A stretch of 49,670 nucleotides of DNA, taken from the NCBI GenBank assembly GCA_041653615.1, contig JBAZEZ010000011.1:1-49670 (forward strand), written 5' to 3'. Made by a program: the position numbers and the translations under genes. Source of the stretch: JAHJUB01 sp041653615 [NCBI: Candidatus Ratteibacteria bacterium]. Its GTDB lineage: Bacteria; Ratteibacteria; UBA8468; MWAK01. Below are positions 7,543 through 15,863 of the stretch, piece by piece; the first letter of the stretch is position 1, and each line of letters begins with the position of its first letter. The notes beneath the pieces were generated by a model, which had not been told where the DNA came from, searched no databases, and worked only from the letters and a program-made list of their open reading frames with translations.

Positions 7543-8574
7543 TTATGTCCTTTTAAAAAAATAAATCCCCACCAATAAAATAACCGCGTCCGGCAAAAAA
7601 TAAAGTCCGGCTAACTGCGGTTTAACCCGCGTCAGCGCTTCAACCCCGGTCAGAGCAAAATAATAACTCAAGACCAAACCGCAGGAAACCGTAATCCCCC
7701 AGAGACTGCGGGGCAAAGCGATACCTAATGGTATGCCAATCAGCAGGAAAAGAAGCGGCGCGAAAGCAAAAGAAATCCGCCGCAGCTGCTCTGCCTTAGC
7801 CTCTGCCGTACCGGAACGAAATAACTGAAGACTGCTTTTTTCGTATATCTTCGGCTCCGGCTGTTCTCCGCTCCCGGCAGTTTCGGGCAAGGGGAAAAAA
7901 TAAGTTTTAAAAGAAAGCTGCTGATATGTTTTTGCCTTTTGGGACTGATAGGTTTGCATGATACCGTCCTGGAGATAAAGACCCGGTTTTCCGGAACGAA
8001 AGACCAGTTTAACCTTACGGGCCGATATGGTGCGTATAGTCTGCTCGTCCTTCTGATACAGGGTAACCATTCCCTTTTTTCCTTTGCTGGGAATGAAAAG
8101 CACGAGATTGGGAAATTCGGTAATAATCGAACCGGGCCGAATCAGGTTGGCGGTCGGGTTCACCTGGGCGCCTAAAAAGACGATGCGGTTCTGGTAAAGT
8201 CCGTACGGCTGGGCGAAACAAAGCAGCCAAAGATTGGCCAGAGACAGCAGCAACCCCAGGAACAGGAATGGCCAGACCGCGTTTTTCAGGGAAATTCCCA
8301 GGCTCTTGATGGCCAGAAATTCCCGGTCCTGGCTGAAACGGCTGAAGGTAAGCGTGGAACCGATAAGAACAGCCAGAGCCAGACCGTAAGGCAAAAGGGA
8401 AAAAAGCAGCAGGAAAAAGTAACGAAACAGCGTGACACCGGAAACCAGGTTCTTCACCAAAAGGTCAACCACCTGGAACAGGGCGCTTAAGGAGAGCAGA
8501 AAAAGGATAAAAGCGAAAGAAATGAAAAACGGCGGGCCGAATTCCGTAATCAGGTAACGGCTGATGCGCTTCAT
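7543..8574 (-). CDS. lptF: LPS export permease, YjgP/YjgQ family (first gene, LptF position)
   Basis: 343 residues with the same plan as its neighbour: N-terminal helices (MKRISRYLITEFGPPFFISF...), a cytoplasmic coupling segment with FSQDREFLAIKSLG (the family's E-x-x-A-x-x-x-x-G pattern), a periplasmic jellyroll domain around 130-240, then three C-terminal helices including a PLLFLLIGIPLG segment. It works with LptG and LptB in LPS extraction from the inner membrane. No lptB gene is in the window. It is the first gene of a minus-strand unit divergent from nusA; the 175-bp gap holds the nusA promoter. Confidence 0.88.
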   Translation of the reverse strand: MKRISRYLITEFGPPFFISFAFILFLLSLSALFQVVDLLVKNLVSGVTLFRYFFLLLFSLLPYGLALAVLIGSTLTFSRFSQDREFLAIKSLGISLKNAVWPFLFLGLLLSLANLWLLCFAQPYGLYQNRIVFLGAQVNPTANLIRPGSIITEFPNLVLFIPSKGKKGMVTLYQKDEQTIRTISARKVKLVFRSGKPGLYLQDGIMQTYQSQKAKTYQQLSFKTYFFPLPETAGSGEQPEPKIYEKSSLQLFRSGTAEAKAEQLRRISFAFAPLLFLLIGIPLGIALPRSLWGITVSCGLVLSYYFALTGVEALTRVKPQLAGLYFLPDAVILLVGIYFFKRT

Positions 8575-8644
8575 ACCTGATTATTTTAGCATAACCCCAC
8601 ATAACGTGCTATTTTGGTTAAGAATTGAAAAGTCGGAAACACGC

Positions 8645-8674
8645 TTGTCAGCAGAGGCGTGTGAATGTTATAAT
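8645..8674 (+). promoter_or_regulatory. sigma70-type promoter for nusA
   Basis: TTGTCA (8645-8650), an 18-nt spacer and a perfect TATAAT (8669-8674), about 76 bp upstream of the nusA ATG. It reads away from lptF. Confidence 0.7.
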
Positions 8675-8750
8675 GGTTAATCTAAATCAGCAGGGAAATA
8701 TTTCAAAGAAGTATCGGGAACAACGGGAATAATTTTAAGGGGACATAAAA

Positions 8751-9899
8751 ATGCAACTGGATAAAGAATTAACCGCCATCCTGGAATACCTGGAACGCGA
8801 ACGCGGCTTGGACCGGCAAACGGTTCTAGCGGCGATTGAGGGTGGTCTTCTGTCCGTTTACCGGAAAAAGATGAAGATGGAAACGGGGACTGAACTTCAC
8901 ATCGACCCCCAGACCACCGAGGTGTACATCGTAGACGCGGCCGGCAACCGGATTCCGGCACCGGCGCTTCCGTCAGGCAGGATTGCCGCCGCCAGCGCCC
9001 GGCAGATGATTATGCAAAAAATCCGCGAGGCGGAAAAATCCCAGTTGTTTGAAGAGTATAAAAGCAAAGAAGGCACAATTGTTTCCGGCCTGGTCGACCA
9101 TTACGAAAAAGGTGGTTTAATTGTCAACCTGGGCCGGATTGAGGGCTTGTTTCCCGCTTCGGAATTAACCCGGGCCGAACGACACCGCCGGCAGGGAGGC
9201 GCCATCAAGGGCGTAATTATCGAAGTTACCCGGGAACCCCAGGGTTTAAAAATCATTCTTTCCTCTTTACACCCGTCCCTAATCGCGGAATTATTCACCC
9301 AGGAAATCCCGGAAATCAGAGACGGGCTGGTAGAAATCAAAAAGATTGCCCGGGTGGCCGGCGAAGCTACTAAAGTAGCGGTCAGTTCCAATGACAGCCG
9401 GATCGACCCGGTGGGAACCTGCATCGGTATCCGCGGCACCAGAATCCGGGCCATCATGAAAGAAGTGGACGGGGAACGGGTCGACGTTATCCGCTGGCGG
9501 GAAGACCCGGCGGAAATGATTGCGGCCACCCTTTCTCCGGCAAAGGTTTTAAAAGTTGAAGTCTTCCCGGAACGAAGAGCCTGCCGGGTAATTGTGGCCG
9601 ACGACCAACTGGCTATCGCCATCGGCAAAAAGGGCATTAACGTCAAACTCGCTTCCCGGATGTCCGGGATTACGGTTGACATCAAGAGCGAAGGTGAATT
9701 AAAATCTGAAGAGTTGCCGGCATCCGCCATGCTGCCGGGCGTAGACGAAATCCTGGCCAAAAAGTTAAAAGAAGCCGGATTTGTTTCGTTAAACGACATT
9801 GCTTCCGCCAAGCCGGAAAACCTGGCCCAGGTTGAAGGCATTGACCCCGATAAAGCCAAAGAGTTGATTGAAAGCGCGTGCCTTGCCATTGTTCCATAA
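8751..9899 (+). CDS. nusA: transcription elongation/termination factor NusA
   Basis: RNA-polymerase-binding factor for pausing, termination and antitermination. Domain order is visible: N-terminal RNAP-binding domain (1-100), S1 domain from about 105 (GTIVSGLVDHYEKGGLIVNLGRIEG...), KH1 (VAVSSNDSRIDPVGTCIGIRGTRI) and KH2 (VADDQLAIAIGKKGINVKLASRMSG). A short C-terminal helix-hairpin-helix (LPGVDEILAKKLKEAGF) follows. The length of 382 is close to the short Bacillus-type NusA plus one HhH unit. An AAGGGGAC ribosome site precedes the ATG. infB follows directly; rimP, ylxR and rbfA, the usual companions, are absent. Confidence 0.96.
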   Translation: MQLDKELTAILEYLERERGLDRQTVLAAIEGGLLSVYRKKMKMETGTELHIDPQTTEVYIVDAAGNRIPAPALPSGRIAAASARQMIMQKIREAEKSQLFEEYKSKEGTIVSGLVDHYEKGGLIVNLGRIEGLFPASELTRAERHRRQGGAIKGVIIEVTREPQGLKIILSSLHPSLIAELFTQEIPEIRDGLVEIKKIARVAGEATKVAVSSNDSRIDPVGTCIGIRGTRIRAIMKEVDGERVDVIRWREDPAEMIAATLSPAKVLKVEVFPERRACRVIVADDQLAIAIGKKGINVKLASRMSGITVDIKSEGELKSEELPASAMLPGVDEILAKKLKEAGFVSLNDIASAKPENLAQVEGIDPDKAKELIESACLAIVP

Positions 9900-9912
9900 T
9901 ACCCAATATCCG

Positions 9913-11427
9913 ATGAAAAAAAACGTCCGGCCCCGACCCCCTATTGTCACGTTGATGGGTCACGTCGACCACGGCAAAACCTCGCTCCTTGACGCCATCC
10001 GAAAAAGCAACGTCGTTGCCGGAGAACACGGTCAGATTACCCAGCACATCGGCGCCTATACCGTTGAAATCAAGGGTAAAAAAATTACTTTTCTGGATAC
10101 ACCCGGTCACGAGGCGTTTACGGCGATGCGGGCGCGGGGCGCCCAGGTTACCGATATTGTCATTCTGGTAGTCGCCGTTACTGAAGGCGCGATGCCGCAG
10201 ACAATCGAAGCGATTGACCACTGCCGGGCCGCCAAAGTACCAATCATCGTGGCTCTAAGCAAAGTTGACAAAGGCAGCGAAAACGCCCACCGCGTAAAAG
10301 CCCAACTCGCCCAACACGACCTCCTGGCTGAAGACCTGGGCGGTCAAACTCTTTTTGTGGAAACAGCCGCGCCCAAAGGAATCGGCGTAGACAAACTGCT
10401 GGAAGCGATTATTTTACAGGCGGAGATGCTTGAACTAAAAGCCGATTACAGCGTGCCGGCAGAAGGAATTGTAATCGAAACAAAAATGGAACGGGGTACC
10501 GGCCCCAATACCACGCTCATTATTTTAAACGGCGTCCTGAAAATCCGTCAGGCATTCTGGACGGGCAATACGGACGGAAAAGTACGGGCCATCTTTAACG
10601 ACCAGGGAAAAGCCGTTTCGGAAGTTACGCCGGGACTGGCGGCCCGGGTAGTCGGAGCCGTGGGACTGCCTTCGGTCGGCGCCAAATTCCAGGTCGTTTC
10701 TTCCGAAAAAGAAGCGCGGGAACTATCAAAAAATAGTGAAATCCAGGCTTTAACAGCCCCGGCTTCCCAGATTACGCTGGAGGAATTCTACCAGCGCCTG
10801 CAGGAATCAACCATCAGGGAGCTGAACGTTATTTTGAAAGCGGACGTATCCGGTTCCGTTGAAGCCATAATCGAAAGCCTCGGGAAAATGGCCGGCACGG
10901 AAGTAAAGATAAAAATGATTCATTCCGGAGTAGGCCCGGTCTTGGAATCAGACATTCTCCTGGCCAAGGCCTCCGCCGGTATCGTCCTGGGTTTCAACGT
11001 CGGAATTGAACCGGCCGCGAAAGTGGCGTCCCAGCACGAAAAAGTTCAGGTTAAATCTTACAAAGTCATTTATGACCTTCTGGATGACATGCGTAAAGCG
11101 CTGTCCGGACTGCTCACTCCGGAAATCAAAGAAACGATTTTAGGAAAAGCGCTGGTAAAAGAAGTTTTTAATCTTTCCAACGGACAGATTGTCGCGGGCT
11201 GCAGCGTTGCCGAAGGAAAAATTACCAGAGGAAATAAATCCCGAATATACCGGGGTGAAAATTTACTCCTGGAAAGCAATATTACTTCATTGCGGCGCTT
11301 CAAGGAAAATGTGCGCGAGGTCCTGGCCGGTTATGAATGCGGCATCTCTCTGGGAGGAGCAAAAGAGATTCTACCCGGAGATACTATTGTCGCTTTTCAG
11401 TTGGAAGAAGTAAATCGTTCGATATGA
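9913..11427 (+). CDS. infB: translation initiation factor IF-2, minimal form
   Basis: GTPase that places initiator tRNA on the 30S subunit and promotes subunit joining. The ATG at 9913 gives 504 residues; an in-frame TTG inside nusA is less likely. The protein starts almost directly at the G domain: [19 protein letters not shown] (P-loop), [15 protein letters not shown] (G3) and ALSKVDKG (G4). Domains II, III and IV ([15 protein letters not shown]) then follow through to the C-terminus. The long N-terminal region of most bacterial IF-2 proteins is missing, as in mitochondrial IF-2. The G4 motif has Ser in place of the canonical Asn (SKVD rather than NKxD). The stop overlaps the next ATG. Confidence 0.95.
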   Translation: MKKNVRPRPPIVTLMGHVDHGKTSLLDAIRKSNVVAGEHGQITQHIGAYTVEIKGKKITFLDTPGHEAFTAMRARGAQVTDIVILVVAVTEGAMPQTIEAIDHCRAAKVPIIVALSKVDKGSENAHRVKAQLAQHDLLAEDLGGQTLFVETAAPKGIGVDKLLEAIILQAEMLELKADYSVPAEGIVIETKMERGTGPNTTLIILNGVLKIRQAFWTGNTDGKVRAIFNDQGKAVSEVTPGLAARVVGAVGLPSVGAKFQVVSSEKEARELSKNSEIQALTAPASQITLEEFYQRLQESTIRELNVILKADVSGSVEAIIESLGKMAGTEVKIKMIHSGVGPVLESDILLAKASAGIVLGFNVGIEPAAKVASQHEKVQVKSYKVIYDLLDDMRKALSGLLTPEIKETILGKALVKEVFNLSNGQIVAGCSVAEGKITRGNKSRIYRGENLLLESNITSLRRFKENVREVLAGYECGISLGGAKEILPGDTIVAFQLEEVNRSI

Positions 11428-11801
11428 ACACGAGGTTGCCGAAGAATAAAACTGCCTACCAGGGCTGTCTTTTCTGCCGCATCGTCAAGGGGGAAATTCC
11501 CGCTCAAAAGATTTTTGAAAACAAAGAACTACTCGCATTCAGGGACATCAACCCCCAGGCACCAATCCACATTATCATTATACCCAAAAAACATATTGCT
11601 TCTTTATCCGGCGCCGAAGAAAAAGACAACGCTCTTTTGGGACGGCTCCAACTGGCAATATCCGAAATCGCGGAAAAACTGGTGGGGAAAAACGGCGGTT
11701 ACCGAATCGTAACCAACCGCGGGGAAGACGCCGGTCAATCAGTCTTTCACTTACATTACCATCTTTTAGCCGGACGAATATTTACTTGGCCGCCCGGATA
11801 A
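11424..11801 (+). CDS. HIT-family nucleotide-binding protein (HinT-like)
   Basis: 126 residues starting at the ATG that overlaps the infB stop (ATGA), giving the family N-terminus CLFCRIVKGEIPAQKIFENKELLAF. The histidine triad reads HLHYHLLAG near the C-terminus, and CxxC (CLFC) is at the start, as in HinT proteins. By family it is a purine nucleoside phosphoramidase or AMP-lysine hydrolase; the physiological substrate is unknown. Coupling to infB is implied by the overlap. Confidence 0.92.
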   Translation: MNTRLPKNKTAYQGCLFCRIVKGEIPAQKIFENKELLAFRDINPQAPIHIIIIPKKHIASLSGAEEKDNALLGRLQLAISEIAEKLVGKNGGYRIVTNRGEDAGQSVFHLHYHLLAGRIFTWPPG

Positions 11802-11812
11802 CTGCGGTTAAT

Positions 11813-11895
11813 CGTGAATGGTGAATAGTGAACGGTAAAAAATATCAATTAAATATTCGTAGTTACCGTTTACCATTCACCGTTAACCATTCACT
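11813..11895. repeat. palindromic repeat of GTGAATGG / CCATTCAC type
   Basis: CGTGAATGGTGAATAGTGAA at the left and TTACCATTCACCGTTAACCATTCAC-type sequence at the right form long inverted arms around an AT-rich centre. It fills the gap between the HIT gene and kdsA. It looks like a non-coding dispersed palindrome; its function is unknown. Confidence 0.7.
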
Positions 11896-11903
11896 GTCTT
11901 CCT

Positions 11904-12713
11904 ATGATTGTAGAAATAGATAAAATACGGATTGGCGAAAAAAATCCTTTCTGCCTCATCGCCGGTCCCTGCGTGGTTGAAAACGAAAAGATAACCCTGG
12001 CTATCGCGGAAAAATTAAAAAAAATCTGTGAACGCCTGTCTATTCCTTTGATCTTCAAGGCCTCTTACGATAAGGCCAACCGAACTTCCGTATGTTCTTT
12101 CCGGGGTCCCGGCCTGAAAAAAGGCCTTCAGGTACTGGCTCGGGTAAAAGCGGAAACAGGCCTTCCGGTTCTTTCGGATATTCACCAACCATCGGAAGCG
12201 AAACCTGCGTCCGAGGTGCTGGACGTAATTCAGGTTCCGGCCTTCCTTTGCCGACAAACCGACCTGCTGCTTGCCGCCGGACGCACCAACCGGGTGGTGA
12301 ACGTCAAGAAAGGACAATTTGTGGCTCCGGAAGACACCGCCCGTTTTGTTGACAAGATAAAAAGCACCGGTAATTCCCGCGTGTTATTGACCGAACGAGG
12401 CACTTTTTTCGGTTACCACAACCTGGTGGTTGATTTCTGCGGTTTTCAGGTCATGTCCGCTTTCGCACCGATAATTTTTGATGCGACGCATTCCGTGCAA
12501 CAACCGGCCTTGGGCGAAGTAAGCGGCGGACGCCGGGAATTCGTACCGCTGCTGATACGCGGCGCCCTGGCCGCCGGGTGCGCCGGGCTCTTCCTGGAAG
12601 TACACCCGAAACCGGAAGAAGCGCTTTCCGACGGGCCGAACATGATCAGACTGGACAACCTGACTCCTTTGCTGGAACAAGCGAAAGAAATAGATACAAT
12701 CATAAAAAAATAA
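11904..12713 (+). CDS. kdsA: 3-deoxy-D-manno-octulosonate 8-phosphate synthase
   Basis: Condenses phosphoenolpyruvate with arabinose-5-phosphate to Kdo-8-P, the first committed step of the Kdo in LPS inner core. The 269 residues contain LIAGPCVVEN, IFKASYDKANRTS, GPGLKKGLQVL, LPVLSDIHQP, VKKGQFVAPED, FDATHSVQQP and a C-terminal LEVHPKPEEALSDGPNM. The Cys in AGPCVVEN, where E. coli KdsA has Asn, marks the metal-dependent class (as in Aquifex). It precedes kdsD, which makes its substrate. Confidence 0.95.
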   Translation: MIVEIDKIRIGEKNPFCLIAGPCVVENEKITLAIAEKLKKICERLSIPLIFKASYDKANRTSVCSFRGPGLKKGLQVLARVKAETGLPVLSDIHQPSEAKPASEVLDVIQVPAFLCRQTDLLLAAGRTNRVVNVKKGQFVAPEDTARFVDKIKSTGNSRVLLTERGTFFGYHNLVVDFCGFQVMSAFAPIIFDATHSVQQPALGEVSGGRREFVPLLIRGALAAGCAGLFLEVHPKPEEALSDGPNMIRLDNLTPLLEQAKEIDTIIKK

Positions 12714-12720
12714 AAGATGC

Positions 12721-12821
12721 ACCGCAGAGATCGCAGAGACCACGGAGAAGTATGAAGCAAAAAGACAACTTTAAAAATAATCTTAAAAGTAGTACTCCGC
12801 GCACTCTGCGTACTCTACGGT
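12721..12821. repeat. palindromic repeat of CGCAGAG / CTCTGCG type
   Basis: Begins ACCGCAGAGATCGCAGAGAC and ends in the inverse ACTCTGCGTACTCTACGGT, around an AT-rich centre. The layout is the same as in the GGACGCAG family, but the terminal sequence differs. It occupies the kdsA-kdsD gap and ends 17 bp before the kdsD start. Confidence 0.7.
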
Positions 12822-12838
12822 AAAATCGTGTAAAAATT

Positions 12839-13813
12839 ATGGATATTCTGAAACGCGCCCGGGAAATATTTAAGGTGGAAATTTCCGCCATTGAAGCCAC
12901 CGGCCTGGCCCTGGATGAAAAATTTAAAGAGGCGGTTGAAAAAATAGCCGCTTGCACCGGACGGGTGGTAATCACCGGAATGGGCAAGAGCGGGATTATC
13001 GGCCGCAAAATCGCAGCCACCTTGAGCAGCACCGGAACCCCTTCCCTCTTCCTCCATCCGGCGGAAGCGGTTCACGGAGACCTGGGAATGATTAACCGGG
13101 AAGATATTGTCCTGGCGATTTCCAACAGCGGCAAAACGGAAGAAGTGTTACGGATACTGTCCGCCATTAAACAGATCGGCGCCAAACTAATCGTTATCAC
13201 CGGAAATCAACAATCACCGATGGCCGCGGCGGCGGAAACAGTCCTGCGGCTGAAGATAGAAAATGAGGCCGATTCTTTCGGTCTGGTCCCTACATCCAGC
13301 ACCGCGGCGCTCCTGGTGTTAGGTGACGCCCTGGCCCTTTCCGTCCTGGAACGAAAGGGGTTTCGAAAAAAGGATTACGCTTTCTTTCACCCGGGCGGAG
13401 AATTAGGCCGGAGATTACAACTGAAAGTTGACGAAGTAATGCGTTCCGGAAAAGAGATGCCGACGGTAAAAAGAGGCACCTCCTTGAGGCAGGCACTTGA
13501 AGTAATCAGCGCCGGTGACCTGGGGATGGTTGTAGTAGTTGACCAGTCCGGCTCGTTGGACGGCGTGTTGACCGACGGTGATTTGCGACGGTTTCTACTC
13601 AAAAATCCCTCAATTGAAAATGTCCGGGTTGACGACCTGACAACTAAAAATCCAAAAACCATGCCGGCCGGAAGTCTGACTGCCACCGCTGTCAGCGAAA
13701 TGGAGAAACACGAAATTATGTTCCTGGTTGTGATTGATGAAAATAGAAAACCGTTGGGCGTAATCCATCTCCACGGCGTCCTAGGCGGAAAGAACTTATA
13801 CGGAAAGGAATAA
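12839..13813 (+). CDS. kdsD: D-arabinose-5-phosphate isomerase (KpsF/GutQ family)
   Basis: Interconverts ribulose-5-phosphate and arabinose-5-phosphate, feeding KdsA. The 324 residues have an N-terminal SIS domain (ITGMGKSGIIGRKIAATLSSTGTPS, then HPAEAVHGDLGMI and ISNSGKTEE) and two C-terminal CBS repeats (EVMRSGKEMPTV... and DLTTKNPKTMPAGS...). HPGGELGRRL in the linker is a family hallmark. Its place directly after kdsA and before an Lpt-type gene supports a role in LPS rather than in capsule or glucitol metabolism. Confidence 0.94.
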   Translation: MDILKRAREIFKVEISAIEATGLALDEKFKEAVEKIAACTGRVVITGMGKSGIIGRKIAATLSSTGTPSLFLHPAEAVHGDLGMINREDIVLAISNSGKTEEVLRILSAIKQIGAKLIVITGNQQSPMAAAAETVLRLKIENEADSFGLVPTSSTAALLVLGDALALSVLERKGFRKKDYAFFHPGGELGRRLQLKVDEVMRSGKEMPTVKRGTSLRQALEVISAGDLGMVVVVDQSGSLDGVLTDGDLRRFLLKNPSIENVRVDDLTTKNPKTMPAGSLTATAVSEMEKHEIMFLVVIDENRKPLGVIHLHGVLGGKNLYGKE

Positions 13814-13819
13814 TACGGT

Positions 13820-13911
13820 ATCATCCTGAGCCGATATTGTCATCCCGAGCGAAACGAAGGGTCTCGCATCTAAAAGGATGCGGTCCTTCACTGGCGTTCA
13901 GGATGACAAAT
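13820..13911. repeat. palindromic repeat of ATCATCCTGAG / TCAGGATGAC type
   Basis: Contains ATCATCCTGAGCC, GTCATCCCGAGCGAAACGA, GGGTCTCGCATC and the inverse TTCAGGATGACAAATT. It resembles an intergenic repeat seen in many environmental genomes. An in-frame ATG within it (13878) would add 14 repeat-derived residues to the LptC-like protein; I reject that start. Confidence 0.7.
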
Positions 13912-13919
13912 TGAAGATT

Positions 13920-14504
13920 ATGAATAAAAAAGTTTTGGTTGTTCTCGCATCTTTGGCAATCGCGACCCTGACCGCCGGACTGATTTTCCATCCCTTACGG
14001 CGGCCAATGGTTCCACGACCGCCCGGTTTAGGCAGTGAGGAAATAACCGGTTTCAATTACGAAAAAATTGAATCCGGTTTAAAACTGGTCATAACCGGAG
14101 AAGCGGCAACCATCTCTCCGGACAAAAACGCAACCGTAAAAGCGCCGGCGGCTCGAGTGGAAACGGCTGAAGGAAAAATCATTCTGGTAAATACCGGTTC
14201 CGCCGGAACCGCGGAGATAGTCCTCGACCCCAAAAGCGGTCAATTACAAACAATGGTCCTTAAGGGCGGGGTGATTATCACCCGAAAAGACAAAAAAAGC
14301 GGCCAAATTGAATTTACGGCTGAAAGTGAACAGGCGGTTTACCGATACGCAGTCCAGGAAATAACCCTTATCGGAAATCCAGTAGTACATCAGGGAGAGA
14401 ACGAATTCCGCGGCGAAACTATACGTTACCTGCTTAAAGATGGTAAAATATTAGTGGAAAGAAGCGCCTCCGGCAAAATCTACTATGGGGCTGCAAAAGA
14501 ATAA
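13920..14504 (+). CDS. lptC: LptC/LptA-type (OstA-like fold) LPS export protein
   Basis: 194 residues from the ATG at 13920: a short cytoplasmic MNKK, one membrane helix (VLVVLASLAIATLTAGLIF), then a beta-rich periplasmic region. That region has LptC-like features (GFNYEKIESGLKLVITGEAATI) followed by an OstA-type repeat unit (EFTAESEQAVYRYAVQEITLIGNPVVHQGENEFRGETIRYLLKDGKILV in several strands). It is likely the bitopic Lpt bridge component; the C-terminal part resembles LptA, so a merged function is possible. It lies in the kdsA-kdsD unit. The gene symbol is given on architecture, not on specific residues. Confidence 0.72.
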   Translation: MNKKVLVVLASLAIATLTAGLIFHPLRRPMVPRPPGLGSEEITGFNYEKIESGLKLVITGEAATISPDKNATVKAPAARVETAEGKIILVNTGSAGTAEIVLDPKSGQLQTMVLKGGVIITRKDKKSGQIEFTAESEQAVYRYAVQEITLIGNPVVHQGENEFRGETIRYLLKDGKILVERSASGKIYYGAAKE

Positions 14505-14547
14505 AATTGACTATTTGCCAAAGGCGGTTTTATTTTTTAACACCCCC

Positions 14548-15432
14548 ATGAGAAAAAGTTTAAAAATCCTTTTCGTCTTAGTTTTTGCTTTACTGCCTAT
14601 TTTCACTCTTACCAACCGCCTGTCGGCTCAGGGTATCTGGGTAAAACTCCTGAGCCACGGCGTAGTAAATCAGGTCGAACTGGAAGAATACGTCTGCGGT
14701 GTCCTGGCCGGAGAAATCTCCCCTTCCTGGCCCCTGGAAGCACTCAAGGCGATGGCGGTCTGCGCCCGAACTTTTGCCGCCAACAAAGTAATGACTAACT
14801 TCAACAATTACTACCATCTTACCAGCGAAGTCTCCGACCAGGTTTACCGTGCCGGGTTCTTGCGAAACGAATCTTTCACCAGGGCAGTCACCGAAACCCA
14901 AGGTGAAGTTTTAACCTACGACGAAAACCTGGCCCAGGTCAATTACTGCGCCAGTTCCGGAGGCTATACCGCAAGCAGCGCTTCCGTCTGGGGCAGGGAT
15001 TTTCCTTACCTGAAGGCTTTGGCCGACCCTTACAGCACGGAAGACCCTTATAATTCCTGGACACTGAACTTGAGTTTCGCTGACTTCCTACGGGCGCTGA
15101 ACCTTTACGGAACCTTAAAGAACGTGGAGATATCAAAACGCGACGAAAGCAACCGGGCGCAGGAAGTGACAATTTCGCTACCGGATAAAGATTATAAAAA
15201 ATCCGGAAAAACACTGCGCGACTCGCTCGGCAACAACCGCCTCTGCAGCACCCTTTTCGAAGTGCGAATGGAAGACGGAAGGGTTGTCTTTACCGGACAC
15301 GGCTGGGGCCACGGCGTAGGGCTTTCCCAATGGGGCGCCAAAAAAATGGCGGAACAAGGTTACACCTACGACCAGATTTTAAAATTCTACTTCCCCGGCA
15401 CAATTATGGGTGACATCGTTTCAGCACAATAG
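14548..15432 (+). CDS. SpoIID/LytB-domain protein (putative secreted lytic transglycosylase)
   Basis: 294 residues from the ATG at 14548, which begins a clean signal peptide (MRKSLKILFVLVFALLPIF... ending near SAQ). The SpoIID domain is full length. EYVCGVLAGEISPSWPLEALKAMAVCARTFA carries the Glu that is catalytic in Bacillus SpoIID, followed by CASSGGYT and the HGWGHGVGLSQWGA ending. SpoIID cleaves denuded glycan strands in the sporulation septum. In diderm non-sporulators the homologues are secreted wall hydrolases or amidase enhancers of unclear role. A longer start at 14485 would overlap the LptC-like gene and bury the signal peptide. Confidence 0.88.
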   Translation: MRKSLKILFVLVFALLPIFTLTNRLSAQGIWVKLLSHGVVNQVELEEYVCGVLAGEISPSWPLEALKAMAVCARTFAANKVMTNFNNYYHLTSEVSDQVYRAGFLRNESFTRAVTETQGEVLTYDENLAQVNYCASSGGYTASSASVWGRDFPYLKALADPYSTEDPYNSWTLNLSFADFLRALNLYGTLKNVEISKRDESNRAQEVTISLPDKDYKKSGKTLRDSLGNNRLCSTLFEVRMEDGRVVFTGHGWGHGVGLSQWGAKKMAEQGYTYDQILKFYFPGTIMGDIVSAQ

Positions 15433-15450
15433 GACAGACAGGCCATTATC

Positions 15451-15510
15451 TGTAGTTGCCAAGCTTGCTTGGCGTTGTTAACAGAGCCCGGCAAGCCGGG
15501 CGACTACAAA
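15451..15510. repeat. palindromic repeat of TGTAGTTGCC / GGCGACTACA type
   Basis: TGTAGTTGCCAAGCTTGCTTGGCG at one end and GCCCGGCAAGCCGGGCGACTACA at the other form outer inverted arms. Each half also folds on itself (CCAAGC-TTGCTTGG and CCCGGC-AAGCCGGG). It separates the SpoIID-like gene from hpf. Confidence 0.7.
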
Positions 15511-15554
15511 TAACATTATTAAACGTTTTCGGCGAAGACCAAGGGAGGAAAACA

Positions 15555-15863
15555 GTGAATCTGAAAATTGTCGTACGCAACCACGCGGACTTTTCTCCGA
15601 TACTCGAAGATTACCTGCGTACAAGAGTGGAACGATTGGAACATTTCAGCAATCAGGAAGCGTTTGGCGTAGAAGCTATTCTCTCGGAAGAGGGACACCA
15701 GAAGGTTTGCGAGCTGATTACCCGGCTGAAAGGCAAAGAAATATTCGCGCGGGCAGACGCAATTGAATTTCAAGCGGCGATTGACGAAGCCCAGCAGCGG
15801 TTAAAAGTGCAGCTGGAAAAATATTTCAAAAAAAAGATTGATTTAAAAAGGAGGGGGTTATGA
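15555..15863 (+). CDS. hpf: ribosome hibernation promoting factor (HPF/YfiA family)
   Basis: 102 residues from the GTG at 15555, preceded by a strong AAGGGAGG at 15541. A longer reading from 15456 would begin inside the upstream repeat. The short form has the HPF beta-alpha-beta start NLKIVVRNHADFSPILEDYLRTRVERLEHF and ends FKKKIDLKRRGL, without the long-HPF dimerisation tail. It binds the 30S decoding region in stationary phase. Its stop overlaps the ptsN start, matching the widespread hpf-ptsN pairing; rpoN, the usual third partner, is absent. Confidence 0.9.
   Translation: MNLKIVVRNHADFSPILEDYLRTRVERLEHFSNQEAFGVEAILSEEGHQKVCELITRLKGKEIFARADAIEFQAAIDEAQQRLKVQLEKYFKKKIDLKRRGL

Noticed and set aside
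13878-13919. An upstream start giving the LptC-like protein 14 more residues.
   Set aside because: The codons fall in a palindromic repeat and would place polar residues ahead of the membrane anchor without improving the ribosome site.
14505-14547. A terminator after the LptC-like gene (GCCAAAGGC followed by a T-rich stretch).
   Set aside because: The stem is only three base pairs, too weak for a Rho-independent terminator.
15456-15554. A longer HPF reading.
   Set aside because: It starts inside the TGTAGTTGCC repeat; the GTG at 15555 has a strong AAGGGAGG and matches the family start.
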